DNA of 64,000 nt, from assembly GCF_017571495.1 (NCBI RefSeq), contig NZ_JAGETZ010000004.1, positions 1 through 64,000 on the forward strand. Reading direction: 5' to 3'. Below are positions 51,488-60,511 of this stretch, piece by piece (the first letter of the stretch is position 1; each line of letters starts with the position of its first letter). The translations under genes were made by a program, and so were the position numbers. This stretch comes from Hymenobacter negativus (lineage in GTDB: Bacteria > Bacteroidota > Bacteroidia > Cytophagales > Hymenobacteraceae). A model generated the notes under the pieces. That model worked only from the letters and a program-made list of their open reading frames with translations, did not search any database and was not told the DNA's origin.

Positions 51488-52207
51488 ATGAAACGCTTCC
51501 TTTTCCTGGCGCTGCTGGCCGCCTGCAACCAGGCACCGCCCGCCACCGTACCCGCCAAAACTGCCCCGGTGCTTCCCGGCCCCGACCTCGGCACGCTTAC
51601 CGACAGCACCGCGCCGGCCGCTTTGCTAGCCTACGGCCAGCAATACCCCGGCTCCGAAGTGCTCGTGAAAACCCGCCTGGGCAATATTCGGGTGAAGCTG
51701 TACGATGACACGCCCATTCACAAGGCCAATTTCCTGCTGCTGGCTCGCAAGGGAGTATTCAACGAGACCATGTTCAACCGCGTGGTAAAGGACTTTGCCG
51801 TGCAGGGCGGGCAGACCTACGAGGCTCGCACCATTCGGCTGAAGCGCTACCGCTTGCCCCCGGAGTTCCGGTCCGGGCACTTTCACCACAAAGGGGCCCT
51901 GGGCATGGCCCGCTACGACGACGAGCAGAACCCCGGCCACCTGTCTTCCAACACCGATTTTTACTTTGTAGTAGGCGAAAAGCTAGCGCCCAATCAGTCG
52001 CAGGCAATGGCCGGCCGCAAGCTCACCCCGGCCCAGGTAAAAGCCTACGCTACCGAAGGCGGCGTGCCTTCTCTAGACGGCAAGTACACGGTGTTTGGCG
52101 AAGTCATCGAAGGCCAGGATGTAGTCGATAAAATCGCCAACGAGCCCGTGGAATCCGACAAGTGGCCCGTGACGGATATTCCGATGAAAGTAGAAGTGGT
52201 GAAGTGA
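51488..52207 (+). CDS. Cyclophilin-type peptidyl-prolyl isomerase, lipoprotein
   Basis: A 239-residue exported PPIase that helps extracytoplasmic protein folding. The start at 51488 gives a short lipoprotein signal MKRFLFLALLAAC with the lipid Cys at residue 13. The cyclophilin domain follows: VLVKTRLGNIRVKLYDDTPIHKANFLLLARKGVFNETMFNRVVKDFAVQGG, KGALGMARYDDEQNPGHLSSNTDFYFVVG, GKYTVFGEVIEGQDVVDKIA. The family F-x-R-V-x-x-x-F and Q-G-G motifs are present. A 35-residue insertion between strands (APNQSQAMAGRKLTPAQVKAY) is typical of Bacteroidota homologues. Confidence 0.92.
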   Translation: MKRFLFLALLAACNQAPPATVPAKTAPVLPGPDLGTLTDSTAPAALLAYGQQYPGSEVLVKTRLGNIRVKLYDDTPIHKANFLLLARKGVFNETMFNRVVKDFAVQGGQTYEARTIRLKRYRLPPEFRSGHFHHKGALGMARYDDEQNPGHLSSNTDFYFVVGEKLAPNQSQAMAGRKLTPAQVKAYATEGGVPSLDGKYTVFGEVIEGQDVVDKIANEPVESDKWPVTDIPMKVEVVK

Positions 52208-52232
52208 GCTTTGAAGGGTTGGTGTTGAGCCT

Positions 52233-52342
52233 GCCAGTCATGTTAAACACCGCGAAGGACCTGCTCAGGCTTGAACATTTTGCCGTAATTCACCAATGGC
52301 GCACCGGTGAGCAGGCTCTTCGCGGTACTTCGAATGACTGGC
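52233..52342. repeat. Inverted-repeat element between cyclophilin and BLUF genes
   Basis: Imperfect 35-40 bp arms: left GCCAGTCATGTTAAACACCG and CGAAGGACCTGCTCA, right its near complement, ending CGAATGACTGGC. The outer 9 bp are perfect. It is distinct in sequence from the CGTCATGCTGAGC family. No gene is enclosed. Confidence 0.6.
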
Positions 52343-52346
52343 AAAC

Positions 52347-52751
52347 TTAAAAGCCCAAAGGCTCCTCCGCCATGAAGGCCTCTAACAACGGCACCAGGTT
52401 GCGAACGTGCTCCGGCGCTGCATCAGCCTGGGGCACAAGGCGGGAAAAATCGGCGGGGGCCACACTGCGGAATTGCATCGACCAATCGGCGAAGGCACGG
52501 CCGGGAACGGGGCCGTCGGCCAGCGTCACCACATCGCGGTGGCGGATGTCGGCAGCAATTATGGAGTAAAGCCGATGCACCAAATCGGCATCGCCTTCCA
52601 GCACCTGCATTACCTGACCTTCAGCGCTATAAAGCAACAGACCGGTGATGTGCAGGCGGGCATTGGTAGTGCGCCAGTGCACCAGTTGCTGCTGCAAATC
52701 AGCTTCGGTCAGGTGAGGGGCAGCAGTGCTGGAATAGACGAGGTGGTGCAT
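52347..52751 (-). CDS. BLUF-domain blue-light photoreceptor
   Basis: A 134-residue single BLUF domain, a flavin-binding blue-light sensor. Photocycle residues are present: Tyr6 in HHLVYSSTA, Asn30 in TTNARLHITGLLLY, Gln49 in QVMQVLEGDADLVHRLY, and W90-x-M92 in FADWSMQF. The start MHHLVYSS at 52751 is the family start; MPCF at 52763 is also possible. There is no attached output domain (no EAL, GGDEF or cyclase), so it must signal through a partner protein, none of which is evident nearby. Confidence 0.92.
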   Translation of the reverse strand: MHHLVYSSTAAPHLTEADLQQQLVHWRTTNARLHITGLLLYSAEGQVMQVLEGDADLVHRLYSIIAADIRHRDVVTLADGPVPGRAFADWSMQFRSVAPADFSRLVPQADAAPEHVRNLVPLLEAFMAEEPLGF

Positions 52752-52941
52752 GAAGCAAGGCATATATGAAGGGGCTTCAAAGCTAGAATCCACCTCGAAA
52801 ACCCACAACCTGAACCGTAGAAGGCTCTTTCGTGCTCAGCCATTCACGCAAAAAAGGCCCGCTTCCAGAGGAAACGGACCTTCTTCTATCAGAGGGAGAA
52901 TAGGCTCTCACTCACGATTCATGGCAGACTATGCAAATGCC

Positions 52942-55038
52942 TTACCAAATTTTAGCGCGGTCGGCAGCAGGACGCACCATCTTGTCGCCTTCCTTGCAGC
53001 CGAAGGCCGCGTGGAACTCCGGCATATTCTGCAGCGGGCCGTTGGTTCGGAACTGGCCGGGCGAGTGCGGGTCGGTCTGGATTTGCTGGCGCAGGGCCTC
53101 CGGGCGCTGGTTCGAACGCCAGATTTGGGCATAGCCTAGGAAGAAGCGCTGCTCCGGCGTAAAGCCATCAATCGACTTGCCAGCCTTGTACTGTACCGTC
53201 TTCATAAAAGCCTGGTGCGCAATGGTGAGGCCGCCAAGGTCGGCGAGGTTCTCGCCCATAGTCAGGGCACCATTTACGTGCACCGAATCCAGGGGGGTGA
53301 AGGCGTCGAACTGCTTGCCTACCACGGCCGCTTTGGCCGTGAACTTCTCCGCATCTTCCTTGGTCCACCAGTCGCGCAGGTTGCCACTGGCGTCCGATTT
53401 GCGGCCCTGGTCATCAAAGCCGTGGGTCATCTCGTGGCCAATCACGGCACCGATGCCGCCGTAGTTCACCGCGTCATCCGCTTTGGGGTCGTAGAATGGG
53501 GGCTGCAGAATGCCGGCCGGGAACACAATCTCGTTCATACTGGAGTTGTAGTAGGCGTTCACCGTAGGCGGCGTCATACCCCACTCGCCCCGGTCAATGG
53601 GCTTGCCGTACTTGCTCAGGTTGTCGCGGTTGGCCCATTCGGCCGTGGCAAAGAGGTTGCTCAGGGCGCTTTCGCGCGAGATTTTCAGGGCCGAATAATC
53701 CTTCCATTTGTCGGGATAACCGATTTTTACGGCGAAGGCGTTGAGCTTTTTCAGGGCTTCGGCTTTGGTGGCCGCGCTCATCCATTCTGTGGCCTGAATA
53801 CGCTCGGCGTAGGCCTGGCGCAGGTTTTCCACCATGGCTTTGGCGCGGGCTTTGGCCTCGGGCGAAAAGGCTTCATCGACGTACAATTGGCCGAAGGCCT
53901 CGCCTAGGGCGCCGTCGGTGGCACGCAGGGCGCGCTTCCAGCGGGGCTGCTGCTGCTTGGCGCCGGTTAGGGTCTGGCTGAATTTGAAGGCCTCGTCGCC
54001 ATACGCCTTGGGCAGCGCCGACGTCACCCCCGACACCAGGTGCCAGCGCAGGTACTGCTTCTGGTCGGCCAACGGCTCTTCCTTGAACATAACACTGACC
54101 TCTTTCAAGAATTCGGGCTGGCCCACAATGATTTCCTTCACCCCATTGAGGCCGCTGTCCTTGAGTAGCAACGGAATGTTCAGGTTTGGATAGTCGGTGG
54201 CAGCTTGCTCTACCGTGAGCTTATTGTAGTTGCTCTCACGGTCGCGCAGGGCCACGCGGCTACGGGCGGCTTTGGCCAGCCGCGTTTCGATGCGGGTAAC
54301 AGCAGCCGCGTTTTTCTCGGCCGTGGCTTGGTCATCGCCCAGCATTTTGAAGACGTTGACCTGATAGGTCTGGTAGGCCGCCCGGATGGCTTTCGAGCGC
54401 GGGTCATCCTTTAGGTAGTAGTCGCGGTCGGGTAGCGTGAGGCCGCCCTGGCCCATTCGCACGGCGTACTGGGTGCTGTTCTTGCTGTCCTGGCTGATGC
54501 CAAAGCCGTACCAGCCGGTTCCGAACGAGCGCGGGTCGGCCAGGTAGTGCTGCATGGTGGGCAGGTCGTTGATGGCCGCAATCTGGTTGAGGCGAGGCTG
54601 GAGGTATTTCAGGCCCGCTTTTTCGATGGCCACGCTGTCCATGGCTGCCGCGTAGAAGTCGCCCACCTTTTGCAGGTTGGTGCCGGGCCGGGCCATTCGG
54701 TCGTTAGCCGCCTTTTCCAGAATGCGGCGCTCGATGGCCTGATTGCGGTCGGCCAATTCGTTAAAGGCACCCCAGCGCGTTTCGGCGGCTGGAATGGGGT
54801 TGTTTTTCAGCCAGGTACCCGACGCAAACTGAAAGAAGTTATCACAAGGGGATACCGAGCGGTCGAGGTTGGCCAGGGAAATACCGGTGCCGCCGGTGGG
54901 CGCCGAAACGGCGACCTTCTGCTTGCCCGCGCTGCTGGATTTCGTTTTAATCTTGGTTTGGGCCTGGACCGCGCCAGCCGTCAGGGCCAATACGGCGGCC
55001 GACAAAGCCGCACCCCGCATAAAAGAATGTTGATTCAT
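52942..55038 (-). CDS. M13-family metallopeptidase (first of tandem pair)
   Basis: A 698-residue neprilysin-like zinc endopeptidase. The signal peptide starts at 55038 (MRGAALSAAVLALTAGAVQAQ). The zinc motif is HEMTH at residues 535-539 in AVIGHEMTHGFDDQG, the third ligand Glu596 in GENLADLGG, and the substrate-binding NAYYNSSMNEIVFPAGILQPPFYD lies before it. The C-terminus CKEGDKMVRPAADRAKIW matches the family's C-x-x-G...W end. Extracytoplasmic peptide degradation is expected. It is highly similar along its length to the next gene, indicating tandem duplication. Confidence 0.95.
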   Translation of the reverse strand: MNQHSFMRGAALSAAVLALTAGAVQAQTKIKTKSSSAGKQKVAVSAPTGGTGISLANLDRSVSPCDNFFQFASGTWLKNNPIPAAETRWGAFNELADRNQAIERRILEKAANDRMARPGTNLQKVGDFYAAAMDSVAIEKAGLKYLQPRLNQIAAINDLPTMQHYLADPRSFGTGWYGFGISQDSKNSTQYAVRMGQGGLTLPDRDYYLKDDPRSKAIRAAYQTYQVNVFKMLGDDQATAEKNAAAVTRIETRLAKAARSRVALRDRESNYNKLTVEQAATDYPNLNIPLLLKDSGLNGVKEIIVGQPEFLKEVSVMFKEEPLADQKQYLRWHLVSGVTSALPKAYGDEAFKFSQTLTGAKQQQPRWKRALRATDGALGEAFGQLYVDEAFSPEAKARAKAMVENLRQAYAERIQATEWMSAATKAEALKKLNAFAVKIGYPDKWKDYSALKISRESALSNLFATAEWANRDNLSKYGKPIDRGEWGMTPPTVNAYYNSSMNEIVFPAGILQPPFYDPKADDAVNYGGIGAVIGHEMTHGFDDQGRKSDASGNLRDWWTKEDAEKFTAKAAVVGKQFDAFTPLDSVHVNGALTMGENLADLGGLTIAHQAFMKTVQYKAGKSIDGFTPEQRFFLGYAQIWRSNQRPEALRQQIQTDPHSPGQFRTNGPLQNMPEFHAAFGCKEGDKMVRPAADRAKIW

Positions 55039-55181
55039 CTGTTCAATAAAAAGAGGCAAATGCTAATAGCTGCAAGTTACGACCGGCACAATCAGCCATA
55101 AAAAGGCAGCAAACTAAAAGAAGTAATGAATTTTTGGCAATTACACATGGTAAGCCTTCACTGTTCCTGAAAGCATAAAAA

Positions 55182-55277
55182 AGAACGTCAGGCTGAAGTT
55201 TTTGCATCACCTCTACTGCGAGAGTTACTAATTACTCCTGCGGTAGCGGTGATGCAAAAACTTCAGCCTGACGTTCT
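55182..55277. repeat. Palindromic repeat element between the M13 peptidase genes
   Basis: 30-bp perfect arms (AGAACGTCAGGCTGAAGTTT and TTGCATCACC with complement) plus further imperfect pairing. The order GTCA-GCTGA...GCATC...TCTAC parallels the 13479/42824 repeats, so it may be a diverged family member. The rest of 55060-55309 holds no gene. Confidence 0.65.
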
Positions 55278-55309
55278 ATACACTCTGCTGCGTGCAGCAG
55301 CCGTCCGGA

Positions 55310-57370
55310 TTACCAGATTTTAGAGCGGTCAGCGGCGGCGCGCATCATCTTGTTGCCGTCCTGACAGCCGAAGGCTTTGTAGAACTCCGGCATGTTCATG
55401 AGCGGGCCGTTGGTACGGTACTGGGCCGGCGAGTGCGGGTCGGTCTGCACCTGCTGTCGGATGTACTCGTCGCGGACGTTGGTGCGCCAAATCTGGCCGT
55501 AAGCCAGGAAGAAGCGCTGCTCCGGTGTAAAGCCGTCGATTTTCTGACCAGCTTTGGCCTGCGGAGTCTTCTCAAACGCCTGGTAAGCAATGGTGAGGCC
55601 GCCAAGGTCGGCGAGGTTCTCGCCCATGGTTAGTTTGCCGTTCACGTGCACCGAATCCAGGGGCGAGAAGGCATCGAACTGCTTGCCAATAACGGCCGCT
55701 TTGGCGTTGAATTTCTCGGCGTCCTCTTTGGTCCACCAATCTTTCAGGTTTCCTTCGGCGTCGTACTGCCGGCCCTGGTCATCGAAGCCGTGGGTCATCT
55801 CGTGGCCAATCACGGCGCCAATGCCGCCGTAGTTCACCGCGTCATCGGCCTTGGGGTCGAAGAACGGGGGCTGCAGAATGCCGGCCGGGAACACGATTTC
55901 GTTCATCGGGGGATTATAGTAGGCATTCACCGTAGGCGGTGTCATGCCCCACTCGTTGCGGTCAATTGGCTTGCCGAAGTGCTTGAGCTGGTCCTCGTTG
56001 GCCCACACGCGGGCGGCCAGCACGTTGTTCAGGTACGACTCGCGGCTCACGTTCAGGCTCGAATAGTCCTTCCACTTGTCAGGATAGCCAATTTTCACCA
56101 CGAAGGCATTGAGCTTTTTCAGGGCTTCCTTCTTGGTGGCGGCGCTCATCCAGTCGGTAGCCATAATGCGCTCGCCGTAGGCTACGCGCAGGTTTTCAAT
56201 CATCTGCTTGGCGCGGGCCTTGGCAGCGGGCGAGAAAGCCTTGTCTACGTAGAGCTGGCCGAAGGCCTCGCCCAACGCACGGTCCGTAGAGGCCAGCATG
56301 CGCTTCCAGCGGGGCTGCTGCTTCTTGGCGCCGGTCAGCGTCTGGCTGAATTTGAAGGCTTCATCGCCGTACGCCTTGGGCAGAGCAGCCGTCACGCTGC
56401 TCACCAGGTGCCAGCGCAGGTACTGCTTCTGGTCGGCAATGGACTCCTCCTTCAGCATGTTGCTAACTTCCTTAAGGAAATCGGGTTGGCCCACAATCAC
56501 TTCTTTAGCTGCACCGAGGCCGTTTTCCTTCAGCATCATCGGAATAGCTAAGTTGGGATAAGCGGTGTTGGCTTCAGCCACCGTCATCTTATTGTAGTTG
56601 GCGTAGGGGTCGCGCAGGTCCACGCGGCCTTTGCTGGCTTTGGCTAGGCGCGTTTCGATGCGCTGCACGGTGGCGGCGTTAGCCTTGGCCGTGGCCTCGT
56701 TGTCGCCCAGCATTTTGAAGGTGTTCACCAGATAATTCTCGTAAGCCGTGCGCAAGGCTTTCGAGCGAGCATCTTCTTTCAGGTAATAGTCGCGGTCGGG
56801 CAGCGAGAGGCCGCCCTGGCCAATCTGCACGGCGTACTGGGTGCTGATTTTGTCGTCCTGGCCCACACCGGCGCCATACCAGGCATTGCCAGCCTGCGAC
56901 TTAGGGTCGGCGAGGAAGCGCTGCATCTCGTTCAGGTCCTTGATGGCTGCGATGCGATTCAGGTAGGGTTGCAGGTATTTCAGGCCCGCTGCCTCGATGG
57001 CGGCCGAGTCCATGGCTGAAGCGTAGTAGTCGCCTACTTTCTGGGCATTAGAACCTTTGGGGGCTTTTGAGGCGTTTTTGGCAGCCTGCTCCAGAATGGT
57101 GCGCAGGGTGGCGTTGTTGTTGTTGGCCAGCTCGTTGAACGAGCCCCAGCGCGACTCCGCAGCCGGAATTGGGTTGTTTTTCAACCAATTGCCCGAGGCG
57201 TAGTGGAAAAAGTCCTCGCAGGGCTTCACCGACGGGTCGATGTTGGCAATGTTGATGCCCACACCTTTCTGGGGCGGAGTGGTGGGTGGGCCGGCTGCTA
57301 CGAAAGCTGCCGTGCTGCCAAGACCGAGGGCAGCCAAGGTGAGCCGCCGCACAATAGAAGTTGAAAACAT
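55310..57370 (-). CDS. M13-family metallopeptidase (second of tandem pair)
   Basis: A 686-residue paralogue of the preceding peptidase. An N-terminal signal-like segment (VRRLTLAALGLGSTAAFVAAG), HEMTH at 523-527 in VIGHEMTHGFDDQGRQY, Glu584 in GENLADLGG, and the C-terminal AFGCQDGNKMMRAAADRSKIW. Long stretches such as NYGGIGAVIGHEMTHGFDDQ and TKEDAEKF are shared with the 52942 gene. Divergence is strongest near the N-terminus. It is separated from its twin by 271 bp containing a palindromic element, so each may have its own promoter. Confidence 0.95.
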   Translation of the reverse strand: MFSTSIVRRLTLAALGLGSTAAFVAAGPPTTPPQKGVGINIANIDPSVKPCEDFFHYASGNWLKNNPIPAAESRWGSFNELANNNNATLRTILEQAAKNASKAPKGSNAQKVGDYYASAMDSAAIEAAGLKYLQPYLNRIAAIKDLNEMQRFLADPKSQAGNAWYGAGVGQDDKISTQYAVQIGQGGLSLPDRDYYLKEDARSKALRTAYENYLVNTFKMLGDNEATAKANAATVQRIETRLAKASKGRVDLRDPYANYNKMTVAEANTAYPNLAIPMMLKENGLGAAKEVIVGQPDFLKEVSNMLKEESIADQKQYLRWHLVSSVTAALPKAYGDEAFKFSQTLTGAKKQQPRWKRMLASTDRALGEAFGQLYVDKAFSPAAKARAKQMIENLRVAYGERIMATDWMSAATKKEALKKLNAFVVKIGYPDKWKDYSSLNVSRESYLNNVLAARVWANEDQLKHFGKPIDRNEWGMTPPTVNAYYNPPMNEIVFPAGILQPPFFDPKADDAVNYGGIGAVIGHEMTHGFDDQGRQYDAEGNLKDWWTKEDAEKFNAKAAVIGKQFDAFSPLDSVHVNGKLTMGENLADLGGLTIAYQAFEKTPQAKAGQKIDGFTPEQRFFLAYGQIWRTNVRDEYIRQQVQTDPHSPAQYRTNGPLMNMPEFYKAFGCQDGNKMMRAAADRSKIW

Positions 57371-57524
57371 GAAAATGGGAAATGATGGGATGGGAGTTTA
57401 AGCCGTGAAGGTACAGACACTAGCCGTCTGGCACGGTTGCACCCACGCCACAAAGATTAGCACATGTTCCGAAACATTCGCGTAATGCCGCCTTCGCTGC
57501 TGCCGCCCGCCGTAACTTGCGCCG

Positions 57525-58862
57525 ATGCCGCTCTACAACCGTCGTCCCGAGCTTGTGCCCCCACCTGCGCCGGCCCCGCTGGGCCTGGCCGAGCTGCTGG
57601 GCTACGTGCGCCTGGCCCTGCACCAACAACTGGCCGATTCCTACTGGGTGGTGGCCGAAGTAGCTGAGCTCACGGTCCCGCGCTTTGCAGGAGCCCACTG
57701 CTACCTCACCCTCACCGAGCAAACCATCGACGGCCGCGGCACCCCGCTCAAGGCGCAGGCCCGTGCCACGCTCTGGAGCCAGCGCTACCAGCAGCTGGCC
57801 CCGGCCTTTGAGCGCGCCACCGGCCAGCCTCTGCGCGCTGGCCTCAAGCTGCTGCTGCGAGTGCAGGTACGTTTCCACGAGCAGTATGGCCTGAGCCTCG
57901 ACGTGGTAGCCATCGACCCCAGCTATACTGTGGGCGAGCTGGCCCTGCTCCGCCTGCGAACCCTGCAACTGCTGGAAGAAAAAGGCCTACTCGAACGCCA
58001 GAAGCTCCTGGCGCTGCCCCTGGCACCACAGCGGCTGGCCGTCATTTCCTCTCCTACCGCCGCCGGCTTCCAGGATTTTGTGCAGCAGTTGCAGGAAGCT
58101 CCGTATGACTTTGCGCTCACGCTATTTCCGGCCAGCATGCAAGGCGATGAGGCACCGGCCAGCATTCGGGCGGCGCTGGACGGTATCCGGGTCCGGCGTG
58201 GGCACTACGATGCCGTCGTAATTATTCGGGGCGGCGGCAGCCGGACCGATTTGCTGGCTTTCGATGAATATGGCTTGGCGGCGGCCGTGGGGTCGTTTCT
58301 ACTGCCGGTGCTCACAGGCATTGGCCACGAGCGCGACGAAGCTGTGGTGGACCTTACCGCCCACCGCGCCCTCAAAACGCCCACCGCCGTGGCCGCCTTT
58401 CTGGTCGAGCGCCTGGCCCGCCTCGAAGCCGCCATTTTCGGTTTGGGCGAACAGGTAGTGGCCCAGGCTCGCCGCCAGCTCAGCCAGCGCCATGCCCGCC
58501 TCGACCAGCTGAGTGGTCGCGGGCGCTACGCTGCCCACCGCCAGCTCGACAATGCCCGCGACGCCCTTCGTGAGCGCGCCCGCCAAGCCACCGTGGCCCC
58601 GCGCGAGCAGCTACGGCAGCTCGGCTTGAGTCTCGGGCGCTTCCGGCACCAGCTGCCCCGCGCCGCCCGCCGCGCACTGGCTCAGGAGCAGCGCCGCCTG
58701 CGTCAGCGCGGCCGCCTGCTGCTCCGCCGCTTCGCCCGCCACCACCAGAAACGCCGCGAAACCCTTCTGCGCCGCCGCTACCAGCTCCAACTGGCCATGG
58801 AGCGCCAGCTGCACCGTGCCGAGTTGCGGCTCCAGCAACTGGCAGTGAGTGGTAAGCATTGA
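57525..58862 (+). CDS. xseA: Exodeoxyribonuclease VII large subunit
   Basis: Degrades single-stranded DNA from both ends together with XseB. The 445-residue protein starts with the OB-fold domain (LGLAELLGYVRLALHQQLADSYWVVAEVAELTVPRFAGAHCYLTLTE). The conserved core follows: RLAVISSPTAAGFQDFVQQL, DAVVIIRGGGSRTDLLAFDEYGLAAAVG, LPVLTGIGHERDEAVVDLTAHRALKTPTAVAAFLVERL. An Arg/Gln/Leu-rich coiled-coil region completes it. The xseB gene follows 87 bp later. Divergent from the M13 gene. Confidence 0.95.
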   Translation: MPLYNRRPELVPPPAPAPLGLAELLGYVRLALHQQLADSYWVVAEVAELTVPRFAGAHCYLTLTEQTIDGRGTPLKAQARATLWSQRYQQLAPAFERATGQPLRAGLKLLLRVQVRFHEQYGLSLDVVAIDPSYTVGELALLRLRTLQLLEEKGLLERQKLLALPLAPQRLAVISSPTAAGFQDFVQQLQEAPYDFALTLFPASMQGDEAPASIRAALDGIRVRRGHYDAVVIIRGGGSRTDLLAFDEYGLAAAVGSFLLPVLTGIGHERDEAVVDLTAHRALKTPTAVAAFLVERLARLEAAIFGLGEQVVAQARRQLSQRHARLDQLSGRGRYAAHRQLDNARDALRERARQATVAPREQLRQLGLSLGRFRHQLPRAARRALAQEQRRLRQRGRLLLRRFARHHQKRRETLLRRRYQLQLAMERQLHRAELRLQQLAVSGKH

Positions 58863-58949
58863 ACCCTGTCTCGCTCCTCGTGATTGTTCGCTGCCGCCTG
58901 CTAATTGTTCACTGCTACACTAATACCTGCTAATTGTTACCTAATAAAT

Positions 58950-59231
58950 ATGACTTACCGCGAAGCCATCGAGGAACTGGAAACCATCCTCCGGGCGCTG
59001 GAAACGGATGCTGTGGATGTAGATGACCTGACTAGCCGCGTGGAGCGCTCGGCCGAGCTTATTCGGCTGTGCCGCCACAAGCTGCGCCATGCTGAAGCCT
59101 CCCTCGACCGCGTATTTGATACGCTGGATGAGGAAGAAGAGACTGAGCCGGATGACGAAACAGAGGATGAAGAAGAGGAGGACCCCGACGCCCATGACCA
59201 CCTTCCAGGTGGGCCCGGCCGGGGGTGGTAA
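58950..59231 (+). CDS. xseB: Exodeoxyribonuclease VII small subunit
   Basis: A 93-residue small subunit. The first 65 residues match XseB: MTYREAIEELETILRALETDAVDVDDLTSRVERSAELIRLCRHKLRHAEASLDRVFDTL, a helical hairpin. An unusual C-terminal tail is strongly acidic (EEEETEPDDETEDEEEEDPD) and ends HDHLPGGPGRGW. The acidic tail is not part of the usual family core. The ATG at 58950 is the family start. Placed directly after xseA, as in many genomes. Confidence 0.9.
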   Translation: MTYREAIEELETILRALETDAVDVDDLTSRVERSAELIRLCRHKLRHAEASLDRVFDTLDEEEETEPDDETEDEEEEDPDAHDHLPGGPGRGW

Positions 59232-59332
59232 GTATTTTCGAACAGCAATATCGTTTTTTAGATGAGCCGCCTATATTTGGCTTCTTCATCTCGTTCTAAC
59301 TTCTTTTTTTAAATTCTATTTCGCACATTTAC

Positions 59333-59647
59333 ATGGCGTTTACTGGCAACGAAGGCAATCCCATTGACCAACAAAAAGCTGGGCAATGGACTCAGAATTA
59401 CCGTGAAATGTACCCTGGGCAAGTAAGTGCCTATTTTGTCGGGCGGGAAATTCTGCAGCAAATCCTCAACCAGCCGGGCTGCATGGGTATTCGGTTCTAT
59501 TATGGCATCAATAGTGGCGTGCCCCAGCTCGTAGCCGTGGGCGCCGATAGCAAGGAAAACGACCTGTTGGGAGATGGATTCATTGTCGCCGATGACTTCC
59601 CTGCCGACCCGCCGCATGCCAGCCAGCACAACATTCTGAACAGTTAG
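59333..59647 (+). CDS. Hypothetical protein
   Basis: A 104-residue soluble protein without recognised family. It starts MAFTGNEGNPIDQQKAGQWTQNY, continues with a helix (VGREILQQILNQPGC), a strand (MGIRFYYGINSGVPQLVAVGADSKENDLL), and ends with a polar tail. The IRFYYGIN...LVAVGAD strand pair recurs, as I recall, in small uncharacterised Cytophagales proteins. It precedes the membrane protein at 59671 by 23 bp and may be co-transcribed. Confidence 0.6.
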   Translation: MAFTGNEGNPIDQQKAGQWTQNYREMYPGQVSAYFVGREILQQILNQPGCMGIRFYYGINSGVPQLVAVGADSKENDLLGDGFIVADDFPADPPHASQHNILNS

Positions 59648-59670
59648 TCCCCACTTTATTGCCACTCCCG

Positions 59671-60375
59671 ATGAGTATTGAGTTGCAATTAAAGCTCATG
59701 TCCTGGCTTTTTGCCTTCATGCACGCCAGCATCCTGGCACCGATGGTGGTGGTGTGGCAGCGTTGGCAGCGCCTTTCTGCGCCCATGCGGCTGGCCAGTT
59801 GGTATGTATACGTTTCGGGCGGCAGTGTGATAGCGGGCTACCTCGTGCAGTATTTTTTCCACAATAATCACTTGGTTATCGTGGGCTTTAACATTGGCAA
59901 GCTTTTGCTTTTTGCGGCCGTGTACCGTCAGGTTCTGGCGCCAACACGATGGACTGAGCTGCTTCGGATTGCCCTGTTTGGCTCCTTATGCGGCGTGGGC
60001 GGCTTGCTGCTTTACGACTGGCCCATGGCATTTACGGCAGCCCGCATTTGCCAGACAACGATACTAACGGCCTACGCGCTGCTTTATCTTGACCAAAACC
60101 TAAACGCGATTCCGCGCCGCGCTGCCAACGGCAGCTACTCCCCCATCTGGCTACTAAGCATTGGCTTGCTGCTAGGCACGGCCTTTACCATCACGGCCTC
60201 AAGCCTGACCTTATTCGACCTCACGCATTACCACATATCGATTAATGCCGTTTTTATTATCTTTTCAAACACGATTTTCAACGGCTTTCTTACGCTTGCC
60301 CTGTTGCGGTCCCAAGCCGATGAGGTAACGCTATCGGCTACTGATAGCCCCCTGGCAGCCTTGGCCGAGGCTTGA
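59671..60375 (+). CDS. Multi-pass membrane protein of unknown function
   Basis: A 234-residue integral membrane protein with about seven hydrophobic segments (LMSWLFAFMHASILAPMVVVW; LASWYVYVSGGSVIAGYLVQYFF; IGKLLLFAAVYRQVL; ALFGSLCGVGGLLLY; ILTAYALLYL; WLLSIGLLLGTAFTITASSLTL; INAVFIIFSNTIFNGFLTLALL). The layout resembles the membrane sensor or linker parts found beside Cytophagales histidine kinases. It lies just upstream of a NarL-type kinase/regulator pair and may share the message. No soluble domain or catalytic motif. Confidence 0.6.
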   Translation: MSIELQLKLMSWLFAFMHASILAPMVVVWQRWQRLSAPMRLASWYVYVSGGSVIAGYLVQYFFHNNHLVIVGFNIGKLLLFAAVYRQVLAPTRWTELLRIALFGSLCGVGGLLLYDWPMAFTAARICQTTILTAYALLYLDQNLNAIPRRAANGSYSPIWLLSIGLLLGTAFTITASSLTLFDLTHYHISINAVFIIFSNTIFNGFLTLALLRSQADEVTLSATDSPLAALAEA

Positions 60376-60511
60376 GCGACACGGGTTGTAGCATCTGTTG
60401 CAACCCGTGCCGCGTCGTTTTTTTGCTCTACGTCCATTCGGCAGCTCGATTTTGCGGCCAGATGAGGTTTTTTCCGCTTCTTTGCGCTACCTGCCCGCCA
60501 GGGGCATTCAT

